NCBI GenBank assembly: GCA_016218915.1
Contig: JACRCQ010000005.1
Span: 235,134 to 299,133 of the forward strand
Direction of reading: 5' to 3'
DNA: 64,000 nt
From: Deltaproteobacteria bacterium
Lineage (GTDB): Bacteria > Myxococcota_A > Polyangia > Polyangiales > Polyangiaceae
Part shown: in pieces, positions 36,853 through 46,148 of the stretch
Position numbering within the stretch: position 1 is the first letter of the stretch
Layout of the letters: every line of letters begins with the position of its first letter
Translations under genes and position numbers: made by a program
Notes under the pieces: model-generated
What the model saw: only the letters and a program-made list of their open reading frames with translations
Databases searched by the model: none
Told to the model about the DNA's origin: nothing

Positions 36853-38363
36853 TTGCCCTCCGTCTTGTCCGGGGCTTCGGCCGACTCCGAAGGCGCAGCC
36901 TCTTTGTCCTTGTCCTTCTTCTTGTCCTTGTCGCCGCCCTCCCCAGGACACTTGATGTCGAATTCCATCACGTACTTCTGCGTGGTCGCGTTCACCGCCT
37001 GGGTCGTCCTCACGACCTTCACATTCCGGAAGCACGCGACCGATTTCAGGTGGGTCGCGATCGTCTCCGTGTCTGCCACGGTCGGCACGATCCCGTTGAT
37101 CGTCACGTGGCTGCGCTGCACGTCGAGCTCCTCGATGTCGTGCGTGACCTCCGCGGGCACTGCCTTCGAGAGCTGCACCATGACGTCGAAGCCGTCCATG
37201 CGGGGCATCGGATCGTCGTCTGCACCAGACACGCCAGGACCGATCATGTCCTGCGCCTTCTGTGGATCATGGACTGACTCGCCCAGGACGTTCTTGGTGA
37301 CCATCCCGAGCGCCTCCTCCAGCGTGTCCTTCTGGTTCGAGAGCGTGCGCGCCTCGGTCCACGTGGAGAAGAGGAAGCTCGACGCGATCACAGCACCGAG
37401 CCCCACAAGCACGGGGATTCTCTCCCGCAGGAAGCCATAGCCGCGCTCGTAAGCGAGCGGGCCCCGACGCAGGTTCATGCCCTTTGCGCGGGGAGCGCAT
37501 CCGAGTGCAAGCGCGATCGCGCGCGCCATGCGCCCGACCTGCTGCGCATTCTCAGGGGTGATTCCGTCGACTCGCATGGCCGGGAGCGCGGACACCGGAA
37601 GGCCGATCTCGGACGCAAGGTACGCATCTGCGCCGGAGAGAGCAGCGCCGGGCCCTGTCAGATACAGCACCGTAGGCGGCTCGGCTCCGGTCGCACGCCA
37701 GGCCATGATCGTCTGGCGCAGGTCGCGGGCCAGGGGAGCTGCGGAAGCTGGCAGGCCGCCAGTGCCGCCGGTCACTGTGCGCGCAAAGTGCACGACCCCG
37801 GAGCGCAGGAAGACCACGTCCGTCAGCTCTGCGTCGAGGTGCGCAACGGCAACAGGCCCTTCGGCCATCAGCTCCGGAATCGCCAGCGCGAGATTGCCCA
37901 GGGCGACGCAAGCGGGCTCCACGCGCTCCGGCTCCATGGCGAGCGCGGTCTTGATCGTGTCGATGCGCTCGCGGACGTCCTCGGTTCGCGCCACGACAGC
38001 GAGAACGCTCAAGGGGTCCGCGCTGCTGCGGCGCGGAAGCAGGCGGCTGTCGTAGACGGTCTGGTCGAGGTCGAAGGGGAGCTGTGCTTCGAGCTCGAAG
38101 GGAAGGACCTCGGCCAGCTGGCGGAGCGCTGTCTGCGGCAACTCGACGACGCGAAGGAACTCCAGGTCGCCCTCGAGGGTGGTCGAGATTGATTCTGAGC
38201 GAACCGTCGGCGGAACGGCAGCCTTGATGGCTTCCGCAATCGACGGGTACTCGGCCAGCGCGCGCTCTTGGAGCGACTCGATGGCGAGCCGGCGGTAGCC
38301 GGTGCGCACCAGAGCGATGCGAACGCTTTGTTGACCGATATCGACACCCAGAAGCCAGGCCAT
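36849..38363 (-). CDS. gspL: Type II secretion protein GspL (PilM/PilN-like)
   Basis: The 504-residue protein has a cytoplasmic actin-like domain (1-330) beginning WLLGVDIGQQSVRIALV, with FELEAQLPFDLDQTVYD as in PilM. A membrane helix lies at about 345-365, then a periplasmic PilN-like ferredoxin fold with HDIEELDVQRSHVTINGIV. The C-terminus is a Lys/Asp/Glu-rich tail (DKDKKKDKDKE). GspL anchors the ATPase GspE to the membrane platform. It lies 11 nt after gspK. The size and domain order match GspL. Confidence 0.88.
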   Translation of the reverse strand: MAWLLGVDIGQQSVRIALVRTGYRRLAIESLQERALAEYPSIAEAIKAAVPPTVRSESISTTLEGDLEFLRVVELPQTALRQLAEVLPFELEAQLPFDLDQTVYDSRLLPRRSSADPLSVLAVVARTEDVRERIDTIKTALAMEPERVEPACVALGNLALAIPELMAEGPVAVAHLDAELTDVVFLRSGVVHFARTVTGGTGGLPASAAPLARDLRQTIMAWRATGAEPPTVLYLTGPGAALSGADAYLASEIGLPVSALPAMRVDGITPENAQQVGRMARAIALALGCAPRAKGMNLRRGPLAYERGYGFLRERIPVLVGLGAVIASSFLFSTWTEARTLSNQKDTLEEALGMVTKNVLGESVHDPQKAQDMIGPGVSGADDDPMPRMDGFDVMVQLSKAVPAEVTHDIEELDVQRSHVTINGIVPTVADTETIATHLKSVACFRNVKVVRTTQAVNATTQKYVMEFDIKCPGEGGDKDKKKDKDKEAAPSESAEAPDKTEGK

Positions 38364-38374
38364 GCAACTCCCTC

Positions 38375-39862
38375 TTACTCGATCCTGAAGTAGACGATCG
38401 TTCCAGCCGGATTCGCCACCAAAGCGCCCTGAATTGCGTCAGGGCTGGTGCCAGCAGGGGGCGTGGCGCCGAACTGCCCGGACGTGGCCGTTCCGGTCGG
38501 CATCGCGCCCGGCATCGGGGGCGCTGCCCCGAATTGTCCTGCCATGGAAGAGCCTGACCCCATCGGCGTCGGCCCATAATTCGACCAGTTGCCGGGCGCA
38601 GGGGCGCCGCGGAAGTCGACCACCGAGTGGATGCGCACGCGCGTCTCCCGACGGAACCCCTTCACAACACCATCCGAGTAGATGCTGAACACCTTGCTCT
38701 CGGTGGTCATCATCTTCGCGGCTTCGGCTTCGGAGGGGAACTGGACCGGCGGGATGCCAAGGGCGGTGAGCATGGGGCCAAGCAGGCCGCCCCCCTTCAT
38801 GATGGTGATGAAGTCCTTGCCTGAGCCGAACATCGGAGCGCCCATGGTGAAGCCTCGGATGAGACCGACGACCATCAAGAACTTCTGCATCTGGGCTGGG
38901 TCTGTACAGATCGCGGCCAGGGGCGCGGCTGAGCACACGATCGTGAGCAACGTCTGCGGGTTGGCAGTGTTGACGTTGATCGCTCCCTGACCCCACACGG
39001 TCAACAGGCGTTTCTTGGGATTGCCCGGGTCAGGGTCGACGAAGGTGCTCCAGAAGTCGTCGCCAATGCCTCGCACGAGGTGCAGCTCCTCGAGGCTGTC
39101 GTACGCGGTGTTCTTGCGCTTGTAGGGCGGCTCGAGCATCGAATAGAAGGAGTCTTCCGCGGCTGTCGACGAGGCCACTGCCGTGGCCCTGGGGTCGCAA
39201 GGCCACATGTTCTCGTCAGGATCCGCCCAGTCGATGATCGCAGAGCAGATCGTGTAGCGATCCGAGTACTGGCCATCGCGATCCCGCTGCTCGAACAAGG
39301 GTGTGTACTGCTCGCCCATGAGCAGACCCACCAGCTCCATCGCGACTCGGGTCTGGCTGAACGCATCGCCACGCGCGGCAACGTTGATGTTGATCTTCGA
39401 GTCTTCGTCGACGATCACCAGCTCGAATCTTCCGCCTTCGAGCCCCAGGTTCCTGCCCTTGCTCAGGTCGACGCCGGCCAGGGCCGTGAACTCCTGGCTT
39501 CCCTGCGAGTCGTTGAAAGCACCGAGCACGCGGTCGGAGAACTCCCAGACCGGGATCTGCGGCGGCTTCATCCCCATGAGCATGAACAGCGGAGCAATGG
39601 CCTGCCGGATGGTCGGCTCTGCGGCGATGAGCAACCTCGAGAGGTTGATGCCGCTGCGTGCGATGAACTCGGCCTGGACGGCGTCGCGGTCGGTGATGGC
39701 GGAGGAGAAGTCCGCTGAGGACTCGTCCTGGAACTCGACGAGGATGACGGTCAGGACCGTGACCGCGGCGAGCACCATGATCAGCGCAATCCCCCTGCGA
39801 TCGCCTCTGCGCCGCAAGCGGGCGGAAGCGAGGGATCGGAAAGGGGGAGCCGTAGTCGTCAT
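38375..39862 (-). CDS. gspK: Type II secretion minor pseudopilin GspK
   Basis: The 495-residue protein has the prepilin-type leader RRGIALIMVLAAVTVL; it lacks Glu at +5, as GspK usually does because it forms the pseudopilus tip. A large globular domain follows with the family motifs ARSGINLSRLL, SKININVAA, IIDWADPDE, LEELHLVRGIG and GAINVNTANPQTLL. The C-terminal ~70 residues are Gly/Pro/Met/Ala-rich (about 430-480). ATG 39862 overlaps the gspJ stop (ATGA). The low-complexity tail is an embellishment shared with GspI in this operon. Confidence 0.92.
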   Translation of the reverse strand: MTTTAPPFRSLASARLRRRGDRRGIALIMVLAAVTVLTVILVEFQDESSADFSSAITDRDAVQAEFIARSGINLSRLLIAAEPTIRQAIAPLFMLMGMKPPQIPVWEFSDRVLGAFNDSQGSQEFTALAGVDLSKGRNLGLEGGRFELVIVDEDSKININVAARGDAFSQTRVAMELVGLLMGEQYTPLFEQRDRDGQYSDRYTICSAIIDWADPDENMWPCDPRATAVASSTAAEDSFYSMLEPPYKRKNTAYDSLEELHLVRGIGDDFWSTFVDPDPGNPKKRLLTVWGQGAINVNTANPQTLLTIVCSAAPLAAICTDPAQMQKFLMVVGLIRGFTMGAPMFGSGKDFITIMKGGGLLGPMLTALGIPPVQFPSEAEAAKMMTTESKVFSIYSDGVVKGFRRETRVRIHSVVDFRGAPAPGNWSNYGPTPMGSGSSMAGQFGAAPPMPGAMPTGTATSGQFGATPPAGTSPDAIQGALVANPAGTIVYFRIE

Positions 39863-40587
39863 GGCCTTGGAATCGCGAAGGCAAGAGGATCGTGCATCGC
39901 AACCGCAATTCGCGCCACGAACGGGATGTTCCTTCCGCCCGGGCCATCTCGCAGCACCAGCGAGACCTTCAGCTGCAGCGGCATGCGCATGTACTGCCCG
40001 GAGGCCTGGGTAGAATCCCACGTCTCCTGCCACATGCCGGACATCGGATCGAGATACTTGACGTCGAACAGGTCGATGTTCTCCGCCATCACGTTGACCC
40101 GCCCGCCCTTTCGCGGCTCCAGGTCGATGACGAGCGATTCGCGTCGCGCCAGGTCGGTCTTCCCCGAGACTTCGGGGTCAGGCGAGCCGAAGTAGGACAG
40201 CTCGCACTGGTCGGATTCATGGGAATCGCGCGTGATGCGCAGGTGCGAGAACGACGTGAAGTCCACCCGATCCGCCGGTGAGCCATTGGTCCCGACCATC
40301 GCCGTGTTGCGAACCGAGAGCATCGGGTTGATCGGCTGGTGCATGGATATGTACGCCGCCGACAGCTCGTTGTTCATGCGATGGATCGCAGCCCGGCCTT
40401 CGCGGTATCGCTCGTTGATGTGCCCCACCGACTCCTTGGAGCGGGTGAGTCCGTAGGCTGCGCCATAGACCAGCACCGAGACCATGGCGAGGACTCCGAC
40501 CGAGACGAGAACCTCGATCAGCGTGAGGCCGCGCGCACGCCCATGGGCGATTCCGCAACAGTCCATGTGCGCACGCGTGCCCATCAT
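39859..40587 (-). CDS. gspJ: Type II secretion minor pseudopilin GspJ
   Basis: This 242-residue type IV pilin-like protein has the processing motif RARGLTLIEVLVSVGVL, with Gly at -1 and Glu at +5, preceded by a leader of about 20 residues. Its periplasmic domain contains GRVNVMAENIDLFDVKYLD, typical of GspJ. The start is one of two ATGs overlapping the gspI stop at 40584-40586. GspJ, I and K form the pseudopilus tip complex. Confidence 0.9.
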   Translation of the reverse strand: MMGTRAHMDCCGIAHGRARGLTLIEVLVSVGVLAMVSVLVYGAAYGLTRSKESVGHINERYREGRAAIHRMNNELSAAYISMHQPINPMLSVRNTAMVGTNGSPADRVDFTSFSHLRITRDSHESDQCELSYFGSPDPEVSGKTDLARRESLVIDLEPRKGGRVNVMAENIDLFDVKYLDPMSGMWQETWDSTQASGQYMRMPLQLKVSLVLRDGPGGRNIPFVARIAVAMHDPLAFAIPRP

Positions 40588-41480
40588 CGTCCAATCGGCC
40601 TGCTGAAGTCCGGCATCGTGGGCGTGGTCCCGCCCGCAGTCGTGGTCCCCGTGGCACCGAACTGACCCCCGGGCGCCCCTGGCATCCCTGGCATCCCCGG
40701 CATGCCCGACATCATCGCATTGGGCATGAAGCCGCCCTTCATCGGGTTGGTCAGGTACTGGATGATCTTGAGCTCGTGGGGGCGAAGCCCTTCGCGCCAA
40801 TCGACCTTGACGACCACCTTTCGGATGCTCGCCTCGAGCATGGGCTTGAACGTGGGGTAGACGATCCCCATGACGAGCGGAGCCAATCCGGCGACGCCGG
40901 TCGATGTTGCGCCGCCCATCATCGACGCCAGTCCGGAGATGCCTCCGTCAGCGCCGCCCATCGCACTCAGCAGCCCTGCGTCATTTGCACCGACCTGGAA
41001 TAGCGTACCAAACGCCCCGAGCCCGTTCGGCATGGGCGGCATCGCGCCACCGCCGAAGGTGCCCATCGCGCCAAGGCTGCCGGGCATGTTTCCCAGACCG
41101 CCTCCCGAAGCAGCGGCCAGGGGGTTCAACGCAGCGCCCAGCCCCCCATCGCCCATGCCGGATTGCTGGAAGGATGGCGGCTGCGGAAGCTCGACACGCT
41201 GGATCTCCCAAGAGCAGTGCATCCCCTCGTTGGCGGGATTGTCCTCGCAGCACTGACCATCGTCTTTGGTGTCGACCTCTGGGTAGCCGAGCTTGAGCAG
41301 CCGCTCTTCGATCTCGTTCATCTTGCATCGAACGAGACCGATCGCGACCGACTCGCGCTGCGCGTGGCTTCCCGCAGAGAACAGCCCTGCCTGCGCTGAA
41401 AGGATCGCGGTGAGCGACAGGCCGAGGATCGCCACTGCGACCATGACTTCCAGCAGGGTGAAGGCTCTTTGCGTACGCAT
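40584..41480 (-). CDS. gspI: Type II secretion minor pseudopilin GspI, with long Gly/Met-rich insertion
   Basis: This 298-residue protein is about twice the usual GspI length (120-150). The N-terminus MRTQRAFTLLEVMVAVAIL is the pseudopilin signal with Ala instead of Gly at -1 and Glu at +5. The GspI core is split: residues 1-102 and about 205-248 (EASIRKVVVKVDWREGLRPHELKIIQYL, the conserved end). Between them is a ~100-residue Gly/Met/Ala/Leu-rich insertion (about 105-205). A second low-complexity tail (about 250-298) has repeated GMP units. The start overlaps the gspH stop. The insertion is not a frameshift, since the frame and the conserved C-terminal core are intact. Confidence 0.88.
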   Translation of the reverse strand: MRTQRAFTLLEVMVAVAILGLSLTAILSAQAGLFSAGSHAQRESVAIGLVRCKMNEIEERLLKLGYPEVDTKDDGQCCEDNPANEGMHCSWEIQRVELPQPPSFQQSGMGDGGLGAALNPLAAASGGGLGNMPGSLGAMGTFGGGAMPPMPNGLGAFGTLFQVGANDAGLLSAMGGADGGISGLASMMGGATSTGVAGLAPLVMGIVYPTFKPMLEASIRKVVVKVDWREGLRPHELKIIQYLTNPMKGGFMPNAMMSGMPGMPGMPGAPGGQFGATGTTTAGGTTPTMPDFSRPIGR

Positions 41481-42187
41481 CAGAACCCCCTGTCCTCGCG
41501 CTCGCCCTTGTCTTCGCGCTCTGCGTCGATGGTCTTGGCGCCGCCCACGATGGTCGCCTTTCCCATCAAGGGGGAAACCACCACGGTGAGCTGCGTCTCG
41601 TCGCTTCCAGAGCGCGCGATCTGGATCGCTGCGCGCTCTGTCATTCCTCCGGACCAGAAGTAGAGGTAGCCGCGGCCTTCGTACTGGGGCTCCTTGCTGT
41701 GGGCGACGTCGAAGCGACGAATCCTCACGCCGCTGCCTAGCTCTCGCCCCTTGGCTGGGTCATCGGACTCGAACCCGAGTGCTTTGACTCCCTTGAACAC
41801 GGGACGCGCTGGCCTGGGCCCCTTGACGATCTTCTCTGCCTGGGCGAGGGCCTCCTGCTCCTGCGGTGTGGCCGCCTGGGCGCCGGCTGCGGGCGTTTCG
41901 TCGTCGCGCCGAACCAGCATCGGCTTGTCGGCTTCCTCGAGCATCAAGGTGGAATGATCGATGTCGAATACGAGCCTCATCGGCTTGGAGGTGGCCGAAG
42001 AGCGGACGTAAGCGACACGAATGCCGCTGACGATGAGGGTTGCTGCCGATTTGACACGAGCGTTGGGCGCCGCCCCTGCTCCGATGACCACGCCCGCGGT
42101 GACCAGCGCAACAAGCACCAGCACGACCATCAACTCTATGAGCGTCAGGCCTCGAGATTGCGTTCGGGCTGGGTCACGGCGGTTCAC
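41480..42187 (-). CDS. gspH: Type II secretion minor pseudopilin GspH
   Basis: This 235-residue protein has the processing motif QSRGLTLIELMVVLVLVAL (Gly at -1, Glu at +5) and a GspH/FimT-type beta domain with KSAATLIVSGIRVAYVRSSATSKPMRLVFDID. A charged insertion at about 95-125 (Ala/Glu/Gln-rich) makes it longer than typical (~170). GspH connects the tip complex to the GspG fibre. It lies 33 nt after gspG and overlaps gspI by one base. Confidence 0.88.
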   Translation of the reverse strand: MNRRDPARTQSRGLTLIELMVVLVLVALVTAGVVIGAGAAPNARVKSAATLIVSGIRVAYVRSSATSKPMRLVFDIDHSTLMLEEADKPMLVRRDDETPAAGAQAATPQEQEALAQAEKIVKGPRPARPVFKGVKALGFESDDPAKGRELGSGVRIRRFDVAHSKEPQYEGRGYLYFWSGGMTERAAIQIARSGSDETQLTVVVSPLMGKATIVGGAKTIDAEREDKGEREDRGF

Positions 42188-42220
42188 GTCTGGTTGGCAA
42201 GCATGGCTTGTGCCGGCTCG

Positions 42221-42631
42221 CTACTCGCCTTTCTTGGGGACAATAATGTCGTCCTTCGAGCCTTCCTTCTTGTCAGGCCCAGGGGAAGACACGGTGGTCT
42301 CGTCTTCCGTGCACGTAACCTTGTACGGAGAGCTCCACGGGTCGTCGACCTTGGACGCAGTGTCGATCTCCTTGTCCTGCACCAGCTGGGAGACCGTGGG
42401 GCAATCTGTCCCACCGTGAGACGCGCGCCAGCGGTTGGCGGCGTTGCGGATCTCCAGCGCATTGGTCGTGGCCGTCTTGATCTGCGTTTCCTTGAACTTC
42501 GGGAGCACGGCGAGGGAGACGCCGGCGGAGATCAAGCTGAGGATGGCCACGACGATGAGGACTTCGATGAGGGTGACGCCGCGGGAAGCGGCGCGCGCGA
42601 TCCGTACTCTGAGGTTCTTTCGGGGGTGCAT
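42221..42631 (-). CDS. gspG: Type II secretion major pseudopilin GspG
   Basis: The 136-residue protein is the main subunit of the pseudopilus. The leader ends in ASRG and the mature start is VTLIEVLIVVAIL (Glu at +5). The C-terminal part has the GspG calcium-loop region DPWSSPYKVTC ... SPGPDKKEGSKDDII. ATG 42631 was chosen to give a normal 18-residue leader; upstream codons overlap another gene. It is slightly divergent in that a disulphide is possible between the two Cys of the C-terminal part. Confidence 0.92.
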   Translation of the reverse strand: MHPRKNLRVRIARAASRGVTLIEVLIVVAILSLISAGVSLAVLPKFKETQIKTATTNALEIRNAANRWRASHGGTDCPTVSQLVQDKEIDTASKVDDPWSSPYKVTCTEDETTVSSPGPDKKEGSKDDIIVPKKGE

Positions 42632-42701
42632 GGCGGCGATCTCCACGGTCAACGGTAACTGGAACACAGCAGCAGGGTATCCTGTTTCCCGGTCGTATCG
42701 G

Positions 42702-43115
42702 TCATTCGATCCGATCGAGCCCGCCAGGCTCGCCATCCGGGCCTGCCGAGGAAAGCTCGTATCCTTCCGCATCGAACCTGCCAGGGCAGGTGAGGATGAA
42801 CGGATGTCCCCACGCATCGGCGGGAACCTTGGGCAAGTAGTTCTTCTTCTCCAACTCGGTGAGCTCCGGCGGGCACTTTCCTCCATGGTCCGCTCGGAAG
42901 CGATCCAGCGCTTGTCGGACCACCAGGAGCGACGCTCGGGTGGCTCGGATTCCCGCAGCCCGCTGCTCGCGGATCCCGATGACCACGAACAGCAGGATGA
43001 CCGACAGGGTGAGCAGCAAAGGACGCGCCCGCGACAGGCCCAGACGACGCAGCACGCCGCCCCGCCGTTCCCACGGCAGCACAATCGAGCTGTCCGCCTG
43101 TCGCTTCCGAGCCAT
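42702..43115 (-). CDS. GspG-like pseudopilin domain without prepilin processing site
   Basis: The 137-residue protein has a basic N-terminus, a hydrophobic helix (about 35-52, LLLTLSVILLFVVIGI) and a periplasmic part that mirrors GspG: LVVRQALDRFRADHGGKCPPELTELEKKNYLPKVPADAWGHPFILTCPG ending SSAGPDGEPGG. The helix lacks the G|FTLxE processing signature, so it should remain a membrane protein rather than enter the pilus. It lies between gspF and gspG (24 and 70 nt gaps). ATG 43115 was chosen over an upstream TTG. It may be an assembly factor or a minor subunit; the function is not known to me. Confidence 0.75.
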   Translation of the reverse strand: MARKRQADSSIVLPWERRGGVLRRLGLSRARPLLLTLSVILLFVVIGIREQRAAGIRATRASLLVVRQALDRFRADHGGKCPPELTELEKKNYLPKVPADAWGHPFILTCPGRFDAEGYELSSAGPDGEPGGLDRIE

Positions 43116-43139
43116 GAGGATCCCCGTCAAGATGCGCGC

Positions 43140-44366
43140 TCATTTTACGAACTGATTCATCTGGATGAGCGGCATCAGGATTGCGAATGCTACGAAGCCT
43201 ACGCTTCCTCCCATGAAAACGATGATGAGCGGCTCCAGCAGGCTGGTGAGAGCCTGAATGCGCAGCTCGACCTGGCTGTCATACGAGTTCGCCACGTTCT
43301 CCAGCATTGCTTCGAGCTGGCCACTCTTCTCGCCCACCGCGATCATGTGCGTGACGATCGGTGGAAAATGCCCGCTTCGCTTGAGCGGCTCCGCAATGCT
43401 CTCGCCTTCGCGAATCGACCCTGAAGCCTCCTGCACCACCTGCTCGAGCCGGGCGTTGGCCAACACCTTGTGCGAGATGTCCATCGCCTTGAGCAGCGGT
43501 ACGCCGGCGCTGAGCAACGTCGCCAAGGTCCTGGAGAACCGCGCGATCGCCAGCATCATCGCAATGCGCCCGAAGACCGGCGCGCGAAGGGCGAACGAGT
43601 CCCACTTGTATCGACCCTTGGGGGAGCGCTGCCATCGTCGAAACAAGTACACGGCCAGCACGATGGTCGGCAGGATCAACCACCAGTAGCCCGCCAGCGT
43701 GTTGGACACGAAGATGAGCATCTGCGTGTACCAGGGAAGAGCCTGGTCCATGCTCTCGAAGATGCTCGTGACCTTGGGCACCACGGCGATCATCATGACG
43801 CCCATCAGGCCAGAGCCGATGATGGCCATCAGCACCGGGTAGGCGAGGGCTGCTCCGACCTTCCCCTTCAAACGCGCCTGGGCCTCCAGGAAGTCTGCCA
43901 GGCGCTCGAGCACCTGCTCCAGCGTCCCCGACACTTCGCCGGCTGCGACCATGCTCACGTAGATCGCTGGAAATACCTTGGGATGCTGCTCAAGGGCGGC
44001 TGCGAAGGACGACCCCTCGTTGAGCCGCTCGCGCACATTGGTGAGCACTCGCTTGAGATCGTCTTTCTCGACCTGGTCCACAAGCGCGGAAATGGAATCC
44101 ACCAGGGGAATGCCAGCACGCACGAGCGTGGCCAGCTGGCGGGTCATGGCTGCAACATCCGAGGTGTTGGCACGACGGAACATCGCCATCAGGTCGATGT
44201 TCCTGCGGGAACCGGCCTTGGCCTTGGCTTCCTCGGTGGCCAGGGTCAGAAGAATGCCGTCACGGCGGAGAGCGGTCCGAAGCGCCTTGGGGCTCTCCGC
44301 ATCGCGCACCCCCTTGGTGGGTTTGCCCGTGGCAACGAGAATTCCGCGATATTCGTAGACTGCCAT
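43140..44366 (-). CDS. gspF: Type II secretion inner-membrane platform protein GspF
   Basis: The 408-residue polytopic protein has two homologous cytoplasmic four-helix domains (T2SSF), with LATLVRAGIPLVDSISALVDQ in the first and LATLLSAGVPLLKAMDISHKV in the second. Three membrane helices lie at about 170-195, 220-240 and 375-400, the usual layout. The N-terminus MAVYEYRGILVATGKPTKGVRDAES is characteristic. It begins 4 nt after gspE. Confidence 0.95.
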   Translation of the reverse strand: MAVYEYRGILVATGKPTKGVRDAESPKALRTALRRDGILLTLATEEAKAKAGSRRNIDLMAMFRRANTSDVAAMTRQLATLVRAGIPLVDSISALVDQVEKDDLKRVLTNVRERLNEGSSFAAALEQHPKVFPAIYVSMVAAGEVSGTLEQVLERLADFLEAQARLKGKVGAALAYPVLMAIIGSGLMGVMMIAVVPKVTSIFESMDQALPWYTQMLIFVSNTLAGYWWLILPTIVLAVYLFRRWQRSPKGRYKWDSFALRAPVFGRIAMMLAIARFSRTLATLLSAGVPLLKAMDISHKVLANARLEQVVQEASGSIREGESIAEPLKRSGHFPPIVTHMIAVGEKSGQLEAMLENVANSYDSQVELRIQALTSLLEPLIIVFMGGSVGFVAFAILMPLIQMNQFVK

Positions 44367-44370
44367 GGGT

Positions 44371-46146
44371 CTACTCCACCGCGACGTCCTCCTGCGTCGC
44401 TGCCACCACCTCAGCTACCGTGGTGAGCCCATCCAACACCTTCCGCGCCCCGTCGTCGCGGAGTGTGTCCATGCCACGTTCCATGGCCGCGCGCTTGATC
44501 GATTGCGCGTCCGCATTCTTCAAGATGAGCGGCCCCACCGTCTCGTCCACGACCAGAAGCTCGTAGATGCCTCTGCGCCCCATGAAGCCGGTGCCCAGGC
44601 ACGCATCGCAGCCTTTGGCCTTGTAGACCGTGGGGAACTCGCCCTCCTCGCAGCCGATCGCCTTGTACTCGACCCCGTGCACGACGTACCTGGGCGAAAG
44701 GTTGCGATTCCAGCGCCAACGGGACCGTTCCGGGTCGATGCCCAGCTGGGTCAGCTCGTAGGGCGTGGCCTGGTAGGGCTCCCTGCATTGCGGGCACAGC
44801 ACGCGCACGAGGCGCTGCGCGAGCATGGCGAGCACGCTGGAGCGTACCAGGAACGGCTCGATCCCCATCTCGACCATGCGGGTCACTGCGCTCGCAGCGT
44901 CGTTGGTGTGGATCGTGGACAGTACGAGGTGGCCGGTCAGCGATGCATGAATGGCGATTTCGGCGGTTTCGCGGTCGCGGATCTCGCCCACCATGATCAC
45001 GTCCGGATCCTGGCGCAGGAACGCTCGAAGCGCGCTCGCAAAGGTCAGTCCGATCTTGGCCTGCACCGGGACCTGGTGGATCCCGCCGATCTCGTATTCG
45101 ACCGGGTCCTCTGCGGTCAGGATATTGAGGTCCGGGCGGTTGATCCTGTTGAGGCCGGCGTAGAGCGTGGTGGTCTTTCCGCTACCGGTGGGGCCCGTGA
45201 CCAGGATGATCCCGTTGGGCTTGCGGATCAGCATGTCCATCAACGCGTAGTCGCGCGTGGCAAAGCCCAGGTCGGTCAGGTCCAGCAGTACGCTGGTCTT
45301 GTGGAGAAGACGCATGACGATCCGCTCGAACCCGCGGCTGGTCGGGATCGTCGAAACACGGACGTCGATGCTCTTGCCAGCGATCTTGAACGAGATGCGT
45401 CCGTCCTGCGGCAGGCGCTTCTCCGCGATGTTGAGGCCTGCCTCGATCTTGACGCGCGACACGATTGAGTTGAGGAACTGGCGCGGCGCGCGCTTGGCTA
45501 CGTAAAGCTTGCCGTCGATCCGGTAGCGGACCACGACCTCTTTTTCTTCGGGCTCGATGTGGATGTCGGACGCGCGCTCCTTGACCGCCTGGCGGTAGAG
45601 CGATCGCACCCACCGGATGATCGGCGCCTCGTCGTCGGAATCGAGGATGTCCACGACGTCGTCGTCGTCCTCGGCATCCCCATCGGTCTTCAGATCGCTG
45701 GCGCCGACCGCCTGCTTCTCGTACACGCGGTTGATCGCGTCGGTGATCGTCTCGCCACCTGCCACCGAAACGTCCACCGGCTTCTTGAGCAACGCGCGGA
45801 TGTCGTCGATCGCTCCGGTGTCGAACGGATCGGCGCAGACCATGCTCACGCGCTTGTCGTCCTCGGAGGTCAGCAGGACCTTGCGCGCCCTCGCCCAGGT
45901 GATCGGCAGGATCGCCGAAAGCTGCGCGGGGATGGCGTCGACGTCGATCTTGCGGACGTAGGGGAGCCCGGACTCGGCGGCCAGGGCCTGGGCAAGCGCG
46001 TGCTCGTCAGCGATGTTGCTGCTGACGATGAGGTCCATGAGGTCTGCGCCGCGCTCCTTTTGCTGTACGAAGAGCGGTTCGAGGCGCTCGGGCGGCAACA
46101 ACCCGTGCTTCACGAAGATTTCGCCTAGTAGTCGTTCCTCGCGCAT
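44371..46146 (-). CDS. gspE: Type II secretion ATPase GspE
   Basis: The 591-residue hexameric ATPase powers pseudopilus assembly. The N-terminal GspE_N domain (1-140) is followed by an acidic Asp-rich linker (158-174). The ATPase core has Walker A GPTGSGKTT (318-326), the Asp box EDPVEYEI, Walker B-like RQDPDVIMVGEIRD (378-390) and the His box. The zinc-binding tetracysteine domain is complete (C450, C453, C512, C515), with a longer loop than usual. ATG 46146 lies 2 nt after the gspD stop. The acidic linker of about 15 consecutive Asp/Glu-rich residues is unusual. Confidence 0.95.
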   Translation of the reverse strand: MREERLLGEIFVKHGLLPPERLEPLFVQQKERGADLMDLIVSSNIADEHALAQALAAESGLPYVRKIDVDAIPAQLSAILPITWARARKVLLTSEDDKRVSMVCADPFDTGAIDDIRALLKKPVDVSVAGGETITDAINRVYEKQAVGASDLKTDGDAEDDDDVVDILDSDDEAPIIRWVRSLYRQAVKERASDIHIEPEEKEVVVRYRIDGKLYVAKRAPRQFLNSIVSRVKIEAGLNIAEKRLPQDGRISFKIAGKSIDVRVSTIPTSRGFERIVMRLLHKTSVLLDLTDLGFATRDYALMDMLIRKPNGIILVTGPTGSGKTTTLYAGLNRINRPDLNILTAEDPVEYEIGGIHQVPVQAKIGLTFASALRAFLRQDPDVIMVGEIRDRETAEIAIHASLTGHLVLSTIHTNDAASAVTRMVEMGIEPFLVRSSVLAMLAQRLVRVLCPQCREPYQATPYELTQLGIDPERSRWRWNRNLSPRYVVHGVEYKAIGCEEGEFPTVYKAKGCDACLGTGFMGRRGIYELLVVDETVGPLILKNADAQSIKRAAMERGMDTLRDDGARKVLDGLTTVAEVVAATQEDVAVE

Positions 46147-46148
46147 CG

